Shown piece by piece: positions 8,499 to 16,063 of a stretch of 52,204 nucleotides of DNA. Source of the DNA: Corynebacterium tuberculostearicum SK141. Its GTDB lineage: Bacteria; Actinomycetota; Actinomycetes; Mycobacteriales; Mycobacteriaceae. The DNA lies in NCBI RefSeq assembly GCF_000175635.1, contig NZ_ACVP01000035.1, positions 1-52,204 of the forward strand, given 5' to 3'. Made by a program: the position numbers and the translations under genes. The first letter of the stretch is position 1. Every line of letters begins with the position of its first letter. The notes beneath the pieces are model-generated. The model did not search any database. It was not told the origin of the DNA and saw only the letters and a program-made list of their open reading frames with translations.

Positions 8499-8755
8499 CC
8501 GCCCGCAAACGGCGGCAGGACGTCCACCCGGGTAACACCAGCCAGCGGGGAATCCATGGCGGTGTTCCCGGCGCCGTCGATAAGAAAGCTACAGCGCCCC
8601 AAGACCTCTTTCAGGCTCATGCCGGCCTCGGTGGTGCCGGTATGCTCCTCGCTCAGCTGCGCCACCAGATCACCCAAGGTGGCGGGGGCTTCTACCTGCT
8701 CAGAAGCCACGCCCGCAGCGGCGCGGGCGGCGGCGAAATAGTGAACGGTCAACAT
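8495..8755 (-). CDS. moaD: MoaD-like molybdopterin synthase sulfur carrier
   Basis: The 86-residue ubiquitin-fold protein ends in the obligatory Gly-Gly. In the family this terminus is adenylated by MoeB and turned into a thiocarboxylate that supplies sulfur to molybdopterin. The start at 8755 follows AGAGGG and matches the family N-terminus (MLTVHYFAAARAAAG). It is encoded opposite to the moeA-moaB-moaE-moeB operon and diverges from it, 59 bp apart. Confidence 0.88.
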   Translation of the reverse strand: MLTVHYFAAARAAAGVASEQVEAPATLGDLVAQLSEEHTGTTEAGMSLKEVLGRCSFLIDGAGNTAMDSPLAGVTRVDVLPPFAGG

Positions 8756-8801
8756 GCCCTCTACTATGCCCCGCACGCCCATGCCATGTCGAGACCGCGG
8801 G

Positions 8802-8807
8802 TAAACT
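8802..8807 (+). promoter_or_regulatory. -10 element, leaderless, for moeA
   Basis: TAAACT is followed by 7 nt and the ATG at 8815. No Shine-Dalgarno sequence is present. Confidence 0.5.
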
Positions 8808-8814
8808 AGCCGCC

Positions 8815-9951
8815 ATGCGCACACCCGAGACTCACGCGCGCGAGGTCGCAGCGGCCCTGCCCGCACGCCAAGCCACCACCGTGCCCCTCACCCAGGCGCA
8901 GGATATGGTTCTAGCTGCAGACATACACGCCGGCTTCCCCTCCCCTCGCTTTGATAACTCCCAGATGGATGGCTACGCCCTCCCGCAGTGCGCGGCCGGG
9001 ACCTACCCGGTGGGCCCCACCATCGCGGCCGGCACGGAGCCCGCCCAGGTACTCGACGGCCCGCTTGCCAGCGCCTGCCCCATCATGACCGGCGCCAAGG
9101 TGCCGGATGGAACTGCAGCAATCGTGCCCATCGAGCGCTGCGAACCACAAGAATTCCTCTCCCCGGGCGGCCGCATCACCGTGCCAAAGACGTCGCCAGG
9201 CCAATTCATCCGCCGCACCGGCTCGGACCTGGAAGAAAGCGCCCTCCTCGCCGCCCGCGGCGATAAGCTCACGCCGGTGCGCTTGGCCGCCCTCGCTTCC
9301 CAAGGAATCGACGAGGTAGAGGTCTACCGCCCCGCCCGCATCCTCATCTGCACCGGCGGCGCGGAAATCGGCCACGGCAGCGCCGCCATTCCGGATGCCA
9401 ATGCGCCACTCTTAACGGCAATGGCCCGCCGCGCCGGCATCGACGTCGCGGGCTATATCACTACCGACGATGACCCGCAGGCCCTAGAACTAGCCTTCAC
9501 AGAAGCCATCGCGCAGCACCGCCCGGACGCCATCATTACCTCAGGCGGAATCTCCGCCGGGAAATTTGAAGTAGTCCGCCAGGTGCTCGATGGCTGGTTC
9601 GGCCATGTGGACCAGCAACCCGGTGGCCCGCAGGGCATCGCCACTTTCCACAACACCCCAGTGATCTGCTTGCCCGGAAACCCCATTTCCACGTTGGTAA
9701 GTTTCCGCCTCTTCGTCGCGCCTGCGCTCGGCTGGGCACCAGAGCCTTTCCACGTCCCCCTGGCCGCGGGCATCGAGGGCCTCCCGCACAAGGACCAATT
9801 TCGCCGCGGGCGCGTCGATTCCCACGCCCATATCCTCGGTGGTGCCAGCTCCCACCTGCTCGCCCAAGCGGCAGACGCCACCCATCTCATCCGCATCCCT
9901 GCCGGTCAACGCCTTGAAGAAGGCCAGGAAGTGGAGGTTTACCCACTATGA
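8815..9951 (+). CDS. moeA: Molybdopterin molybdenumtransferase MoeA
   Basis: The 378-residue protein inserts molybdate into adenylylated molybdopterin. It has the N-terminal MoeA linker domain with FDNSQMDGYA. The central MoCF_BD domain carries TSGGISAGKFEVV, followed by HNTPVICLPGNPISTLVSF. The C-terminal barrel domain is short. It is slightly smaller than the usual 390-410 residues. The stop overlaps the next ATG by 4 nt (ATGA), so the downstream Mo-cofactor genes are coupled. Confidence 0.93.
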   Translation: MRTPETHAREVAAALPARQATTVPLTQAQDMVLAADIHAGFPSPRFDNSQMDGYALPQCAAGTYPVGPTIAAGTEPAQVLDGPLASACPIMTGAKVPDGTAAIVPIERCEPQEFLSPGGRITVPKTSPGQFIRRTGSDLEESALLAARGDKLTPVRLAALASQGIDEVEVYRPARILICTGGAEIGHGSAAIPDANAPLLTAMARRAGIDVAGYITTDDDPQALELAFTEAIAQHRPDAIITSGGISAGKFEVVRQVLDGWFGHVDQQPGGPQGIATFHNTPVICLPGNPISTLVSFRLFVAPALGWAPEPFHVPLAAGIEGLPHKDQFRRGRVDSHAHILGGASSHLLAQAADATHLIRIPAGQRLEEGQEVEVYPL

Positions 9952-10427
9952 GCGCACAGCGCACCGCCATCGTCATCGTCGCCTCTACTCGCGCCGCCGC
10001 GGGCATCTACGACGATCGCTCCGGCCCCATCGCGGTGGATTTCTTGCGCCGCAAGGGCTTTGACTGTCCCGACGCACGCATCGTCCCCGATGCCGAAATC
10101 GCCGCCGCCGTTGCCGCCGCCTTCGCCGAAAAGCCCGCGGTCATCCTGACCTCCGGCGGCACCGGGCTGACGCACGATGACCGCACGGTAGAGGCCGTCG
10201 CCCCACATATCACCCGCGAGCTGCCCGGCATAGCGGTAGCCTTCTGGCAGAAGGGATTGGAAAGCGTACCCACCGCGGTAGCCTCCCGCGCCATCGCCGG
10301 CGTCAATGACTCCACCTTTGCCATGACGCTTCCCGGTTCCACCGGCGGGGTAAAAGACGGCTGCGCGGTTTTGGAAGAATTAATCGTTCCGATCGTCGAT
10401 ATGTTAGAAGGAAAACATGAGCACTGA
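9948..10427 (+). CDS. moaB: MoaB/Mog-type molybdopterin adenylyltransferase
   Basis: The 159-residue MoCF_BD protein has the signature TSGGTGLTHDDRT, the molybdopterin- and nucleotide-binding loop. The family adenylylates molybdopterin before MoeA adds Mo. The length and N-terminus fit MoaB/MogA; these two names cannot be separated by sequence inspection. It overlaps moeA by 4 nt and moaE by 11 nt. Confidence 0.88.
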   Translation: MSAQRTAIVIVASTRAAAGIYDDRSGPIAVDFLRRKGFDCPDARIVPDAEIAAAVAAAFAEKPAVILTSGGTGLTHDDRTVEAVAPHITRELPGIAVAFWQKGLESVPTAVASRAIAGVNDSTFAMTLPGSTGGVKDGCAVLEELIVPIVDMLEGKHEH

Positions 10428-10878
10428 TCCCTCCTATGTGGCCGAGCAAACCGGTTGCACCATTGGCACGCTTCTGAGCGATCAACCCCTTGAATCCCTC
10501 CTTGCCGCTGCCAAGGAAGAGGCCGCCACTGCCGCCATGGGTGCCGTCGTCACTTTTGAGGGCATCGTCCGCGATCACGATGGCGGCCGGCCGAATGTCA
10601 CCCTTCTTTCCTATAGCGCCCACCCATCCGCGCCGGAGAAGCTACAAGAAGTCACCGATTCCGTCGCTGCCAACCACCCAGTGCGCCTGTGGGCCGCCCA
10701 CCGCACGGGGGATCTCAAGGTCGGCGACCTCGCCTTTGCCGTAGTAGCGGCCGCCGCGCACCGCGGCGATGCCTTCCGGGCCGCCGAGGAATGCGCCGAT
10801 CGGGTCAAGGCGGAAGTCCCCATCTGGAAGGAACAAAGCCACGGCGATGGCTCCACCAACTGGGTGGGTCTGGAATGA
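10417..10878 (+). CDS. moaE: Molybdopterin synthase catalytic subunit MoaE
   Basis: The 153-residue protein is the large subunit that joins two MoaD thiocarboxylates to precursor Z. Family blocks are VVTFEGIVRDHDGG near residue 45, LWAAHRTGDLKVGD, and the C-terminal lysine motif VKAEVPIWKEQ. It begins inside moaB and overlaps moeB by 4 nt. Neither moaA nor moaC lies in the window, so precursor Z must be made from genes elsewhere. Confidence 0.93.
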   Translation: MSTDPSYVAEQTGCTIGTLLSDQPLESLLAAAKEEAATAAMGAVVTFEGIVRDHDGGRPNVTLLSYSAHPSAPEKLQEVTDSVAANHPVRLWAAHRTGDLKVGDLAFAVVAAAAHRGDAFRAAEECADRVKAEVPIWKEQSHGDGSTNWVGLE

Positions 10879-11873
10879 GCATCCGCTATGCCCGCCAGGA
10901 AGCGCTCTGGGGCGAGGAAGGCCAGCGCAAGCTCAGCGACGCGCACGTAGCGGTCATCGGCGCCGGTGGCCTGGGATCCCCGGCCCTGCTTTACCTCGCC
11001 GGCGCGGGGGTGGGCCGCATTTCGCTTTTCGACGACGACGTGGTCTCCCCCTCCAACCTGCACCGCCAAGTCATCCACACCACCGCCGCCATCGGTACAC
11101 CGAAGACGGATTCCGCCGCGGCCGCCGTCCGCGCGCTCAATCCAGAGGTGGGCATCACCTGCCACGGCCGCCTCGAATCGGCGACGGCCCTAAAACAATT
11201 GCGCGGCTGCGATCTCATCCTCGACGGCACCGATAATTTCGACGCCCGCTACCTCAGCTCCTGGACCGCCCACGAGCTCGGCATCCCGCACGTATGGGCC
11301 TCCATCCTCGGCTTCGATGCACAGCTCAGCGTTTTCTGGTCCGGCCACGGCCCCGTCTACGAGGATGTCTTTCCTACAGCTCCCGCACCCGGCGAGGTTC
11401 CCTCCTGCTCGCAGGCCGGAGTCCTCGGCCCAGTGGTCGGCGTTGTCGGGTCAGCCATGGCGCTCGAAGCCCTCAAACTCATCACCGGCGTAGGCACCCC
11501 ACTCATCGGCACGCTCGGCTACTTCGACGCCCTATCGGGTACCTGGGAATACATTCCCCTCCGGTCCACCGGCGCACAACCCACCCAGCCTGCCGACGCC
11601 CCCGAGGTCCGCGAGGTTCCCCCACACGCCCCCCTTATCGACGTCCGCACCTCCCCCGAGCGTGCCCAATCCGCCATCCCCAATTCCACGCACTTTGAGC
11701 TCGACCGCATCCTCGCCGGCGAAGATCCCCACATCGAACCAGATGCTGCGGCCGTTATCTACTGCGCCAGCGGCATCCGCTCCGCTCAGGCCGTCGATGT
11801 CCTCCGCAAGCGCGGCTTCCCCTACGTCGTGTCCTTGCGCGGCGGCATCAATTCCTGGCTCGAGCAGCACTAG
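10875..11873 (+). CDS. moeB: MoeB-type adenylyltransferase fused to rhodanese domain
   Basis: The 332-residue protein activates MoaD by adenylylation. An N-terminal E1-like ThiF domain has the nucleotide loop GAGGLGSPALLYLAGAGVG and DNFDARYL. The conserved Cys178 lies in CSQAGVLGP. A C-terminal rhodanese domain (about residues 245-332) ends in the active loop CASGIRS. The two CxxC pairs that bind zinc in E. coli MoeB are absent: the first site reads PVYEDVF and the second GTWEYIPL. The start at 10875 overlaps the moaE stop (ATGA); the frame is open further upstream inside moaE. Confidence 0.9.
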   Translation: MSIRYARQEALWGEEGQRKLSDAHVAVIGAGGLGSPALLYLAGAGVGRISLFDDDVVSPSNLHRQVIHTTAAIGTPKTDSAAAAVRALNPEVGITCHGRLESATALKQLRGCDLILDGTDNFDARYLSSWTAHELGIPHVWASILGFDAQLSVFWSGHGPVYEDVFPTAPAPGEVPSCSQAGVLGPVVGVVGSAMALEALKLITGVGTPLIGTLGYFDALSGTWEYIPLRSTGAQPTQPADAPEVREVPPHAPLIDVRTSPERAQSAIPNSTHFELDRILAGEDPHIEPDAAAVIYCASGIRSAQAVDVLRKRGFPYVVSLRGGINSWLEQH

Positions 11874-11900
11874 CCAATTGCTCCGTGAAAGGACCGCTGC

Positions 11901-12161
11901 CTAACGGTCGATTTTGGTCTTATGCTCCTTATTTCGCGCAAAAAGGAACCATACAAGCGGCCCCAGGAATGGGTAAGCAAATGCTGCCATCACCAGCAAT
12001 ACCTTGACGCCTACGCTATATCCCGAACGGATGATGGAAATGAGCGAGGCCACCCAAAAGACCAACAAGGCGATGACGATGACGGCTCCTAGCCCGCTCC
12101 ACAGCCAGTCATACGATGCCGGTATCTGGTCCTCGGCCAAGTAGGAAATGTAATTTGTCAT
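11901..12161 (-). CDS. PLDc_N-type small membrane protein
   Basis: The 86-residue protein has two membrane helices and a C-terminal FLGPLVWFLFAR stretch, typical of the phospholipase D N-terminal (cardiolipin synthase N) domain found as stand-alone membrane proteins. There is no catalytic HKD domain. The start at 12161 follows GAGG at 7 nt; an in-frame ATG at 12203 lacks a ribosome site. It is convergent with moeB, 27 bp apart, with no terminator between. Confidence 0.7.
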   Translation of the reverse strand: MTNYISYLAEDQIPASYDWLWSGLGAVIVIALLVFWVASLISIIRSGYSVGVKVLLVMAAFAYPFLGPLVWFLFARNKEHKTKIDR

Positions 12162-12284
12162 AATCGCCTCAAGGTTAACGGTGTTTGCAAGTCCGTAACT
12201 CAAGGTAGGAGCTCAATGTAAACGCTTTATGGCTCCTGACTTAATCTTCACTGTCTCCCGGCGCATCCGTCCCAAAACGTGAGT

Positions 12285-12313
12285 AGGCACCCTACCGAAT
12301 CGGTAGGGTGCCT
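12285..12313 (-). terminator. 13-bp perfect hairpin after cspB
   Basis: AGGCACCCTACCG pairs perfectly with CGGTAGGGTGCCT around a 3-nt loop, 52 bp beyond the cspB stop. On the minus strand a TTTT run follows about 6 nt later. It probably ends the cspB transcript. Confidence 0.7.
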
Positions 12314-12364
12314 CAATACTGCACTCCCTCACTCAGAAGCTATAAGCTTCTATGCTCCTTTAAC

Positions 12365-13966
12365 TTAGAAAGGAAGCTTAGGCAGCTGCGGAAGCTGCGG
12401 CAGCTGCGGAAGCTGCGGCAGCTCCAGGTTCAGCTGCTTGCCCAGGAACGGGAAGATAGCAGCGATTGCGCCCAGCACGCCAACTACGATGCCAGCGATG
12501 CCCAGCGGGGACAGCTTGGAGGAGCTGTCGTTGTCCTTAGGATCCTGCTTCGGGGTCTCGGTCTCTGCCGGAGCCGGGGTGTCTTCCTGGTTCTTGTTGT
12601 TGATAGCTGCGATGAGCTGCTCCAGCAGCTCCTGCTGCTTAGCGGACTCCTCAGCGCGCTTCTCTTCCTGCTCCTTCTGAGCCTCGTCCTGTGCGGTCTC
12701 CTTCAGCTGCTGAGCGATGATCTTGTCATCCTCGTTGGAGACCTTCTTAACAGCCTCTTCCCAGTCACGCTCGGAGTCGATGGCCTCGTATGCCTTACGC
12801 TGTGCGTCTTCCTTCATGGCGTCGTAGACCTTCTCTTCGCCTTCCTTTGCCAGGGAGCCGTCGAAGTTATCCAGGTCGCCGTTCCAGCCCTTCAGAGCCT
12901 TGACATCAGCGTTCTGCAGGCGAGCGGTGGTGTCGTTGATAGCAACGTTCAGGATGCCGTTAGAACCACCGGTGATGAGTTCAGCGTAAGCGGTACGCAG
13001 GGTCTTGGTCTGACCGTCGATGACAACGTTCTTGTTCTCCGGGGACTCACGCAGCTCAATCTCGCGGGTGGAGACAGCGAAACGTGCCTCGAGAGCGCGC
13101 AGGACGCGAACCTGAGCGAATGCACGGTTCAGGAAGCCCTGGCGAACCAGAACGTCGGACTTCTGAGCCTCGCGGGAAGCATCCTTAGCAGCTGCAACAG
13201 CCTCGTCGTAAGCAGCCTGAGCTGCCTCTACCTTGCCCAGCTCATCCTTGGTGGTGGAGATCAGGGTCTCCAGCAGACCGATGTAGTCGCGCGGGATGAA
13301 GTCGCCTGCTGCCTGGTCTGCGTCGCGCTCACCAGCGTGGTCGTATGCGCCTTCGTAGGTCTTGAGTGCAGCCTTGAGGTCAGCAACGGAACCGGTTGCC
13401 GGAACCTGCAGGTTCGGCTGGCCGCCCTGCTGGCCCTCAGCGTTGGCAGCCTTTACGGCCGGAGCGATAGCGGAAACAGCAGCAGCCTCAGCAGCGTTCA
13501 GCGCAGCCTTCTTGGAGTCTGCGTTGTCCCAAGCCTTGTTAGCTGCCTCGTCCTTCTCCAGTGCGTAAGCAACGGAAGCACGTGCGTCCTGTACGTTCTG
13601 CTCAGCCTGTGCCAGCTGCTGACCAGCCTTCTCAGCCTCGCGCTTCAGGTTCTGGAAAGCAGCCTCTTCGGATGGGTCGAGTCCGTCGGTAGCTGCCTGT
13701 GCAGCGTTGTGGTACAGGTCGTACCACTGGTTGTGGTTCACGATGTAGTTCGCAGTTGCGTCGGTCTTGTTCAGCAGGTCACGCTCGGAAACGTTGTTAG
13801 CAACTACACCCTTAGCAGCGGAGTTGTCAGCCTCGTTGAAGCCGCCACCGATGGTGTTAGAAACAGCGTTGTCTTCTGCGAAAGCGGGAACAGCCAGACC
13901 GGAGATACCGGTAGCAACTGCAACAGCGCCGGCGAGAGCGGCGGTACGAACACGGTTCTTGAACAT
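12365..13966 (-). CDS. cspB: S-layer protein (PS2/CspB homologue)
   Basis: This 533-residue secreted protein resembles C. glutamicum PS2, the main S-layer protein. The N-terminus MFKNRVRTAALAGA and a signal peptide ending ...VPAFA match, as do GLDPSEEAAF, ESVAYAL-like ASVAYALEKDEA and EAQKSDVLVRQGFL (as I recall that family). Most of the mature chain is Ala/Glu/Gln-rich helix. A C-terminal hydrophobic anchor (about 485-509) should hold it in the mycolate outer membrane. Unlike PS2 as I know it, the anchor is followed by four LPQ repeats and LPKLPF. Codon choice is narrow (GCT/GCA, AAC, CTG), fitting very high expression. AGGGGA lies 5 nt before the ATG, and the gene has a long AT-rich upstream region. 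Confidence 0.85.
   Translation of the reverse strand: MFKNRVRTAALAGAVAVATGISGLAVPAFAEDNAVSNTIGGGFNEADNSAAKGVVANNVSERDLLNKTDATANYIVNHNQWYDLYHNAAQAATDGLDPSEEAAFQNLKREAEKAGQQLAQAEQNVQDARASVAYALEKDEAANKAWDNADSKKAALNAAEAAAVSAIAPAVKAANAEGQQGGQPNLQVPATGSVADLKAALKTYEGAYDHAGERDADQAAGDFIPRDYIGLLETLISTTKDELGKVEAAQAAYDEAVAAAKDASREAQKSDVLVRQGFLNRAFAQVRVLRALEARFAVSTREIELRESPENKNVVIDGQTKTLRTAYAELITGGSNGILNVAINDTTARLQNADVKALKGWNGDLDNFDGSLAKEGEEKVYDAMKEDAQRKAYEAIDSERDWEEAVKKVSNEDDKIIAQQLKETAQDEAQKEQEEKRAEESAKQQELLEQLIAAINNKNQEDTPAPAETETPKQDPKDNDSSSKLSPLGIAGIVVGVLGAIAAIFPFLGKQLNLELPQLPQLPQLPQLPKLPF
12368..12421 (-). repeat. Nine-base tandem repeats coding the CspB Leu-Pro-Gln tail
   Basis: Six 9-bp units encode LPQ four times, then LPK and LPF, immediately before the cspB stop. 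CTG and CTT leucine codons alternate, so the DNA also has an 18-bp period. Such repeats can change copy number by slippage. Confidence 0.85.
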
Positions 13967-14283
13967 ATTTTCCCCTAAAGAGAGTTGAGTTTGGGTCAGT
14001 GAGAATTATCTTTCGATAACCGTCGTGTAGGGCGACGCGAGCGATGTTCCAACGAATGAACTTCTCATTCTCAACATTTAGTGCAGCTTTTGTCGCTGGA
14101 AATGACACTATCCAACAAGCAAGCTCGCTTCCAGCCCTATCCAATCGCGTTGGCAGGTATTTTTCAGGCAATCCAGGCGGGAAACACTCCATTATTGCTG
14201 GTCATTGCACACAGAATTGGAAGGCCCTGGAAAAATTGGAACCACAGTCCGCGTGACAATTGTGAATAATGAGACGTAGTTTT

Positions 14284-14300
14284 ACCCCCATACGGGGAGT
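14284..14300. promoter_or_regulatory. Possible RamA-type site upstream of cspB
   Basis: ACCCCCA and a GGGG run form a short dyad. The corynebacterial LuxR-type regulator RamA, known to activate cspB, recognises runs of 4-6 G or C. The match is partial and the site lies about 320 bp from the start codon. Confidence 0.2.
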
Positions 14301-14662
14301 GCATAATTTATTTCTTTTTATACATTCTCGATCTGTCACAGCCGGGCTACCTCTTCCAAGAAAGCACTTCAGGCTACCCGGACCAGTCACAAAGATGGCT
14401 ACTGCAGATCTGTATGCAGGGACTTTGTTTTCATCCTTTCTAATGCTGACTTAAGAGCCACTTAGCTTTCCCTCTATCTAAGTTGCATTTTTGCATACCT
14501 TCTAGCGCAAACTATGCACTCAATTGCACCTTCACCAGCACCAATGTATCTAGTGGTGCAGGATTTGATTTGACATATAATCTCACAGGACTCTTAGGTG
14601 GCCCATTCTCTTTCTAATACTGAATAGGCAAACGTATTAAAGAACTAATACATGCCGTCGAA

Positions 14663-14750
14663 TGGGAATTCTAATACCTCATATCCGACGGCCAGTTTGA
14701 CTGTTGACGGCTCAACTACCGGGCTCGGATTTACGTAATAGAAATTCCCA
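14663..14750. repeat. 88-bp nested imperfect palindrome
   Basis: Three sets of arms are nested: 14663-14677 with 14735-14750 (one base bulge plus a mismatch), ATCCGA 14683-14688 with TCGGAT 14725-14730, and AGTTTGA 14694-14700 with TCAACT 14712-14717. It could be a structured RNA, a small non-autonomous element or a protein-binding region. Confidence 0.5.
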
Positions 14751-14796
14751 TTTGGTTGCGCTATGGCATCGTCACTGCCTTAAGCCGGCACGCAAT

Positions 14797-14839
14797 AGAA
14801 AAAGCACAGTCCCTAGCCATCACTGACTAGGGACTGTGC
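14797..14839 (-). terminator. Rho-independent terminator of tRNA-Ser(TGA)
   Basis: GCACAGTCCCTAG and CTAGGGACTGTGC form a 13-bp perfect stem, and the minus strand continues into TTTTT. Confidence 0.93.
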
Positions 14840-14845
14840 CTGCAG

Positions 14846-14929
<84 letters not shown>

Positions 14930-15079
14930 ATGATGTTCTTCGAAAACACCCATCGTGCCTACGAAGCAACTTGGTCAGTGTACTAAATAGATAGCCCGGT
15001 TTCCCAAAAAGCCACCTGCAGCACTGAATGTCCCCGCAGGATACCCCGAATTTCGTGGCACAGGACACACCAGGTTCGT

Positions 15080-15085
15080 TAGATT
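15080..15085 (+). promoter_or_regulatory. -10 element, leaderless, for the quinone oxidoreductase gene
   Basis: TAGATT is followed by 6 nt and the ATG at 15092. No Shine-Dalgarno sequence is present. Confidence 0.45.
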
Positions 15086-15091
15086 GGATCC

Positions 15092-16063
15092 ATGACTACA
15101 ACACACATGAAGGCCATCGTTCAGACCGACCCGCAGGATCGTCGGTCCTTAGAGCTCCACGAAGTCGATGTCCCGCAGCTGCGTCTAGGCGAAGTGCTTG
15201 TGAAGGTGCAGGCAGCAGGCGTTAACCGCGGCGATATCCTGCAGACGATGGGTGCCTATCCGCCACCACCGGGGGCGTCGGAAATCTTGGGCTTAGAAGC
15301 AGCAGGCACCATCGCCGATGCCGGAGATACGAACTGGGAGGTAGGCACCGAGGTGGGCTGCCTGCTTGCCGGTGGTGGCTACGCCGAATACGTCGCGGTT
15401 CCGCAGGGCCAGCTGCTTCCCGTGCCTAAGGGTTTGAGCGTCGAGGAAACTGCAGCAGTGGTTGAGGTCGGGTGCACCGTGTGGTCCAACCTGGGCATTG
15501 AGGCGGGCCTTCACGAAGGCCAGCGCGTCCTCATCCATGGCGGGGGCGGCGGCATTGGCACTTTTGCCATTCAGGTAGCCAAGGCGCTCGGCGCAGAGGT
15601 GGCGGTTACGGCTGGCTCGCAGGAGAAGTTGGAGCGTTGCCGCGAGCTGGGCGCCGATATTCTCATCAACTATAAGGAGCAGGACTTCGTAGAAGAGTTG
15701 AAGGGAAGCTGCGATGTCATCTTGGACATCATCGGCGCGAAATATCTGGAAAAGAATATGAAGTGCCTGGCTAAGGACGGCAAGCTCATCATCATTGGCA
15801 TGCAGGGCGGCACCAAGGCGGAAATCAACTTGGGCGCCATGCTGCCCAAGCGCCTGACCGTCCAGGGCACGACGCTGCGCGCCCGCGACTTAGAAGACAA
15901 GGCACAGATTGTGGCGGGCACGGTAGAAAATGTATGGCCCATGTTGGAAGACGGCCGCGTAAAGCACGCGCTGCACGCCACTTACCCGCTTGCCGACGCC
16001 GCCCAGGCCCACACCGCCCTAGACAGTGGCGAGGTCACCGGCACCTTGGTGCTTACCGTTTAA
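15092..16063 (+). CDS. NAD(P)H quinone oxidoreductase, zinc-free MDR family
   Basis: The 323-residue medium-chain dehydrogenase/reductase is of the PIG3/Qor subtype. The N-terminal GroES-like domain has GVNRGDILQTMGAYPPPPGAS and no catalytic zinc cysteines. The Rossmann domain begins at IHGGGGGIGTFAIQ. Such enzymes reduce quinones with NADPH. It corresponds in position to M. tuberculosis Rv3777 at the edge of the arabinogalactan region. Its TAA stop shares TTAA with the convergent gene's stop. Confidence 0.88.
   Translation: MTTTHMKAIVQTDPQDRRSLELHEVDVPQLRLGEVLVKVQAAGVNRGDILQTMGAYPPPPGASEILGLEAAGTIADAGDTNWEVGTEVGCLLAGGGYAEYVAVPQGQLLPVPKGLSVEETAAVVEVGCTVWSNLGIEAGLHEGQRVLIHGGGGGIGTFAIQVAKALGAEVAVTAGSQEKLERCRELGADILINYKEQDFVEELKGSCDVILDIIGAKYLEKNMKCLAKDGKLIIIGMQGGTKAEINLGAMLPKRLTVQGTTLRARDLEDKAQIVAGTVENVWPMLEDGRVKHALHATYPLADAAQAHTALDSGEVTGTLVLTV

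Larger units (their letters stand above)
13967..14796. other. AT-rich non-coding region upstream of cspB
   Basis: These 830 bp contain no convincing gene on either strand and are visibly richer in A/T than the flanks. They hold the cspB ribosome site, a possible -10 on the minus strand (GATAAT around 14008-14013), a CCCC/GGGG dyad at 14284-14300 and a nested palindrome at 14663-14750. The long regulatory leader resembles that of cspB in C. glutamicum; a horizontally acquired segment is an alternative. Confidence 0.6.

Noticed and set aside
12308..13978. Open frame of 556 codons antisense to cspB
   Set aside because: Its Leu/Val/Ser/Cys-rich product is the mirror of Ala/Glu/Gln-rich cspB codons, and it has no ribosome site. 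The opposite strand has a signal peptide and family matches.
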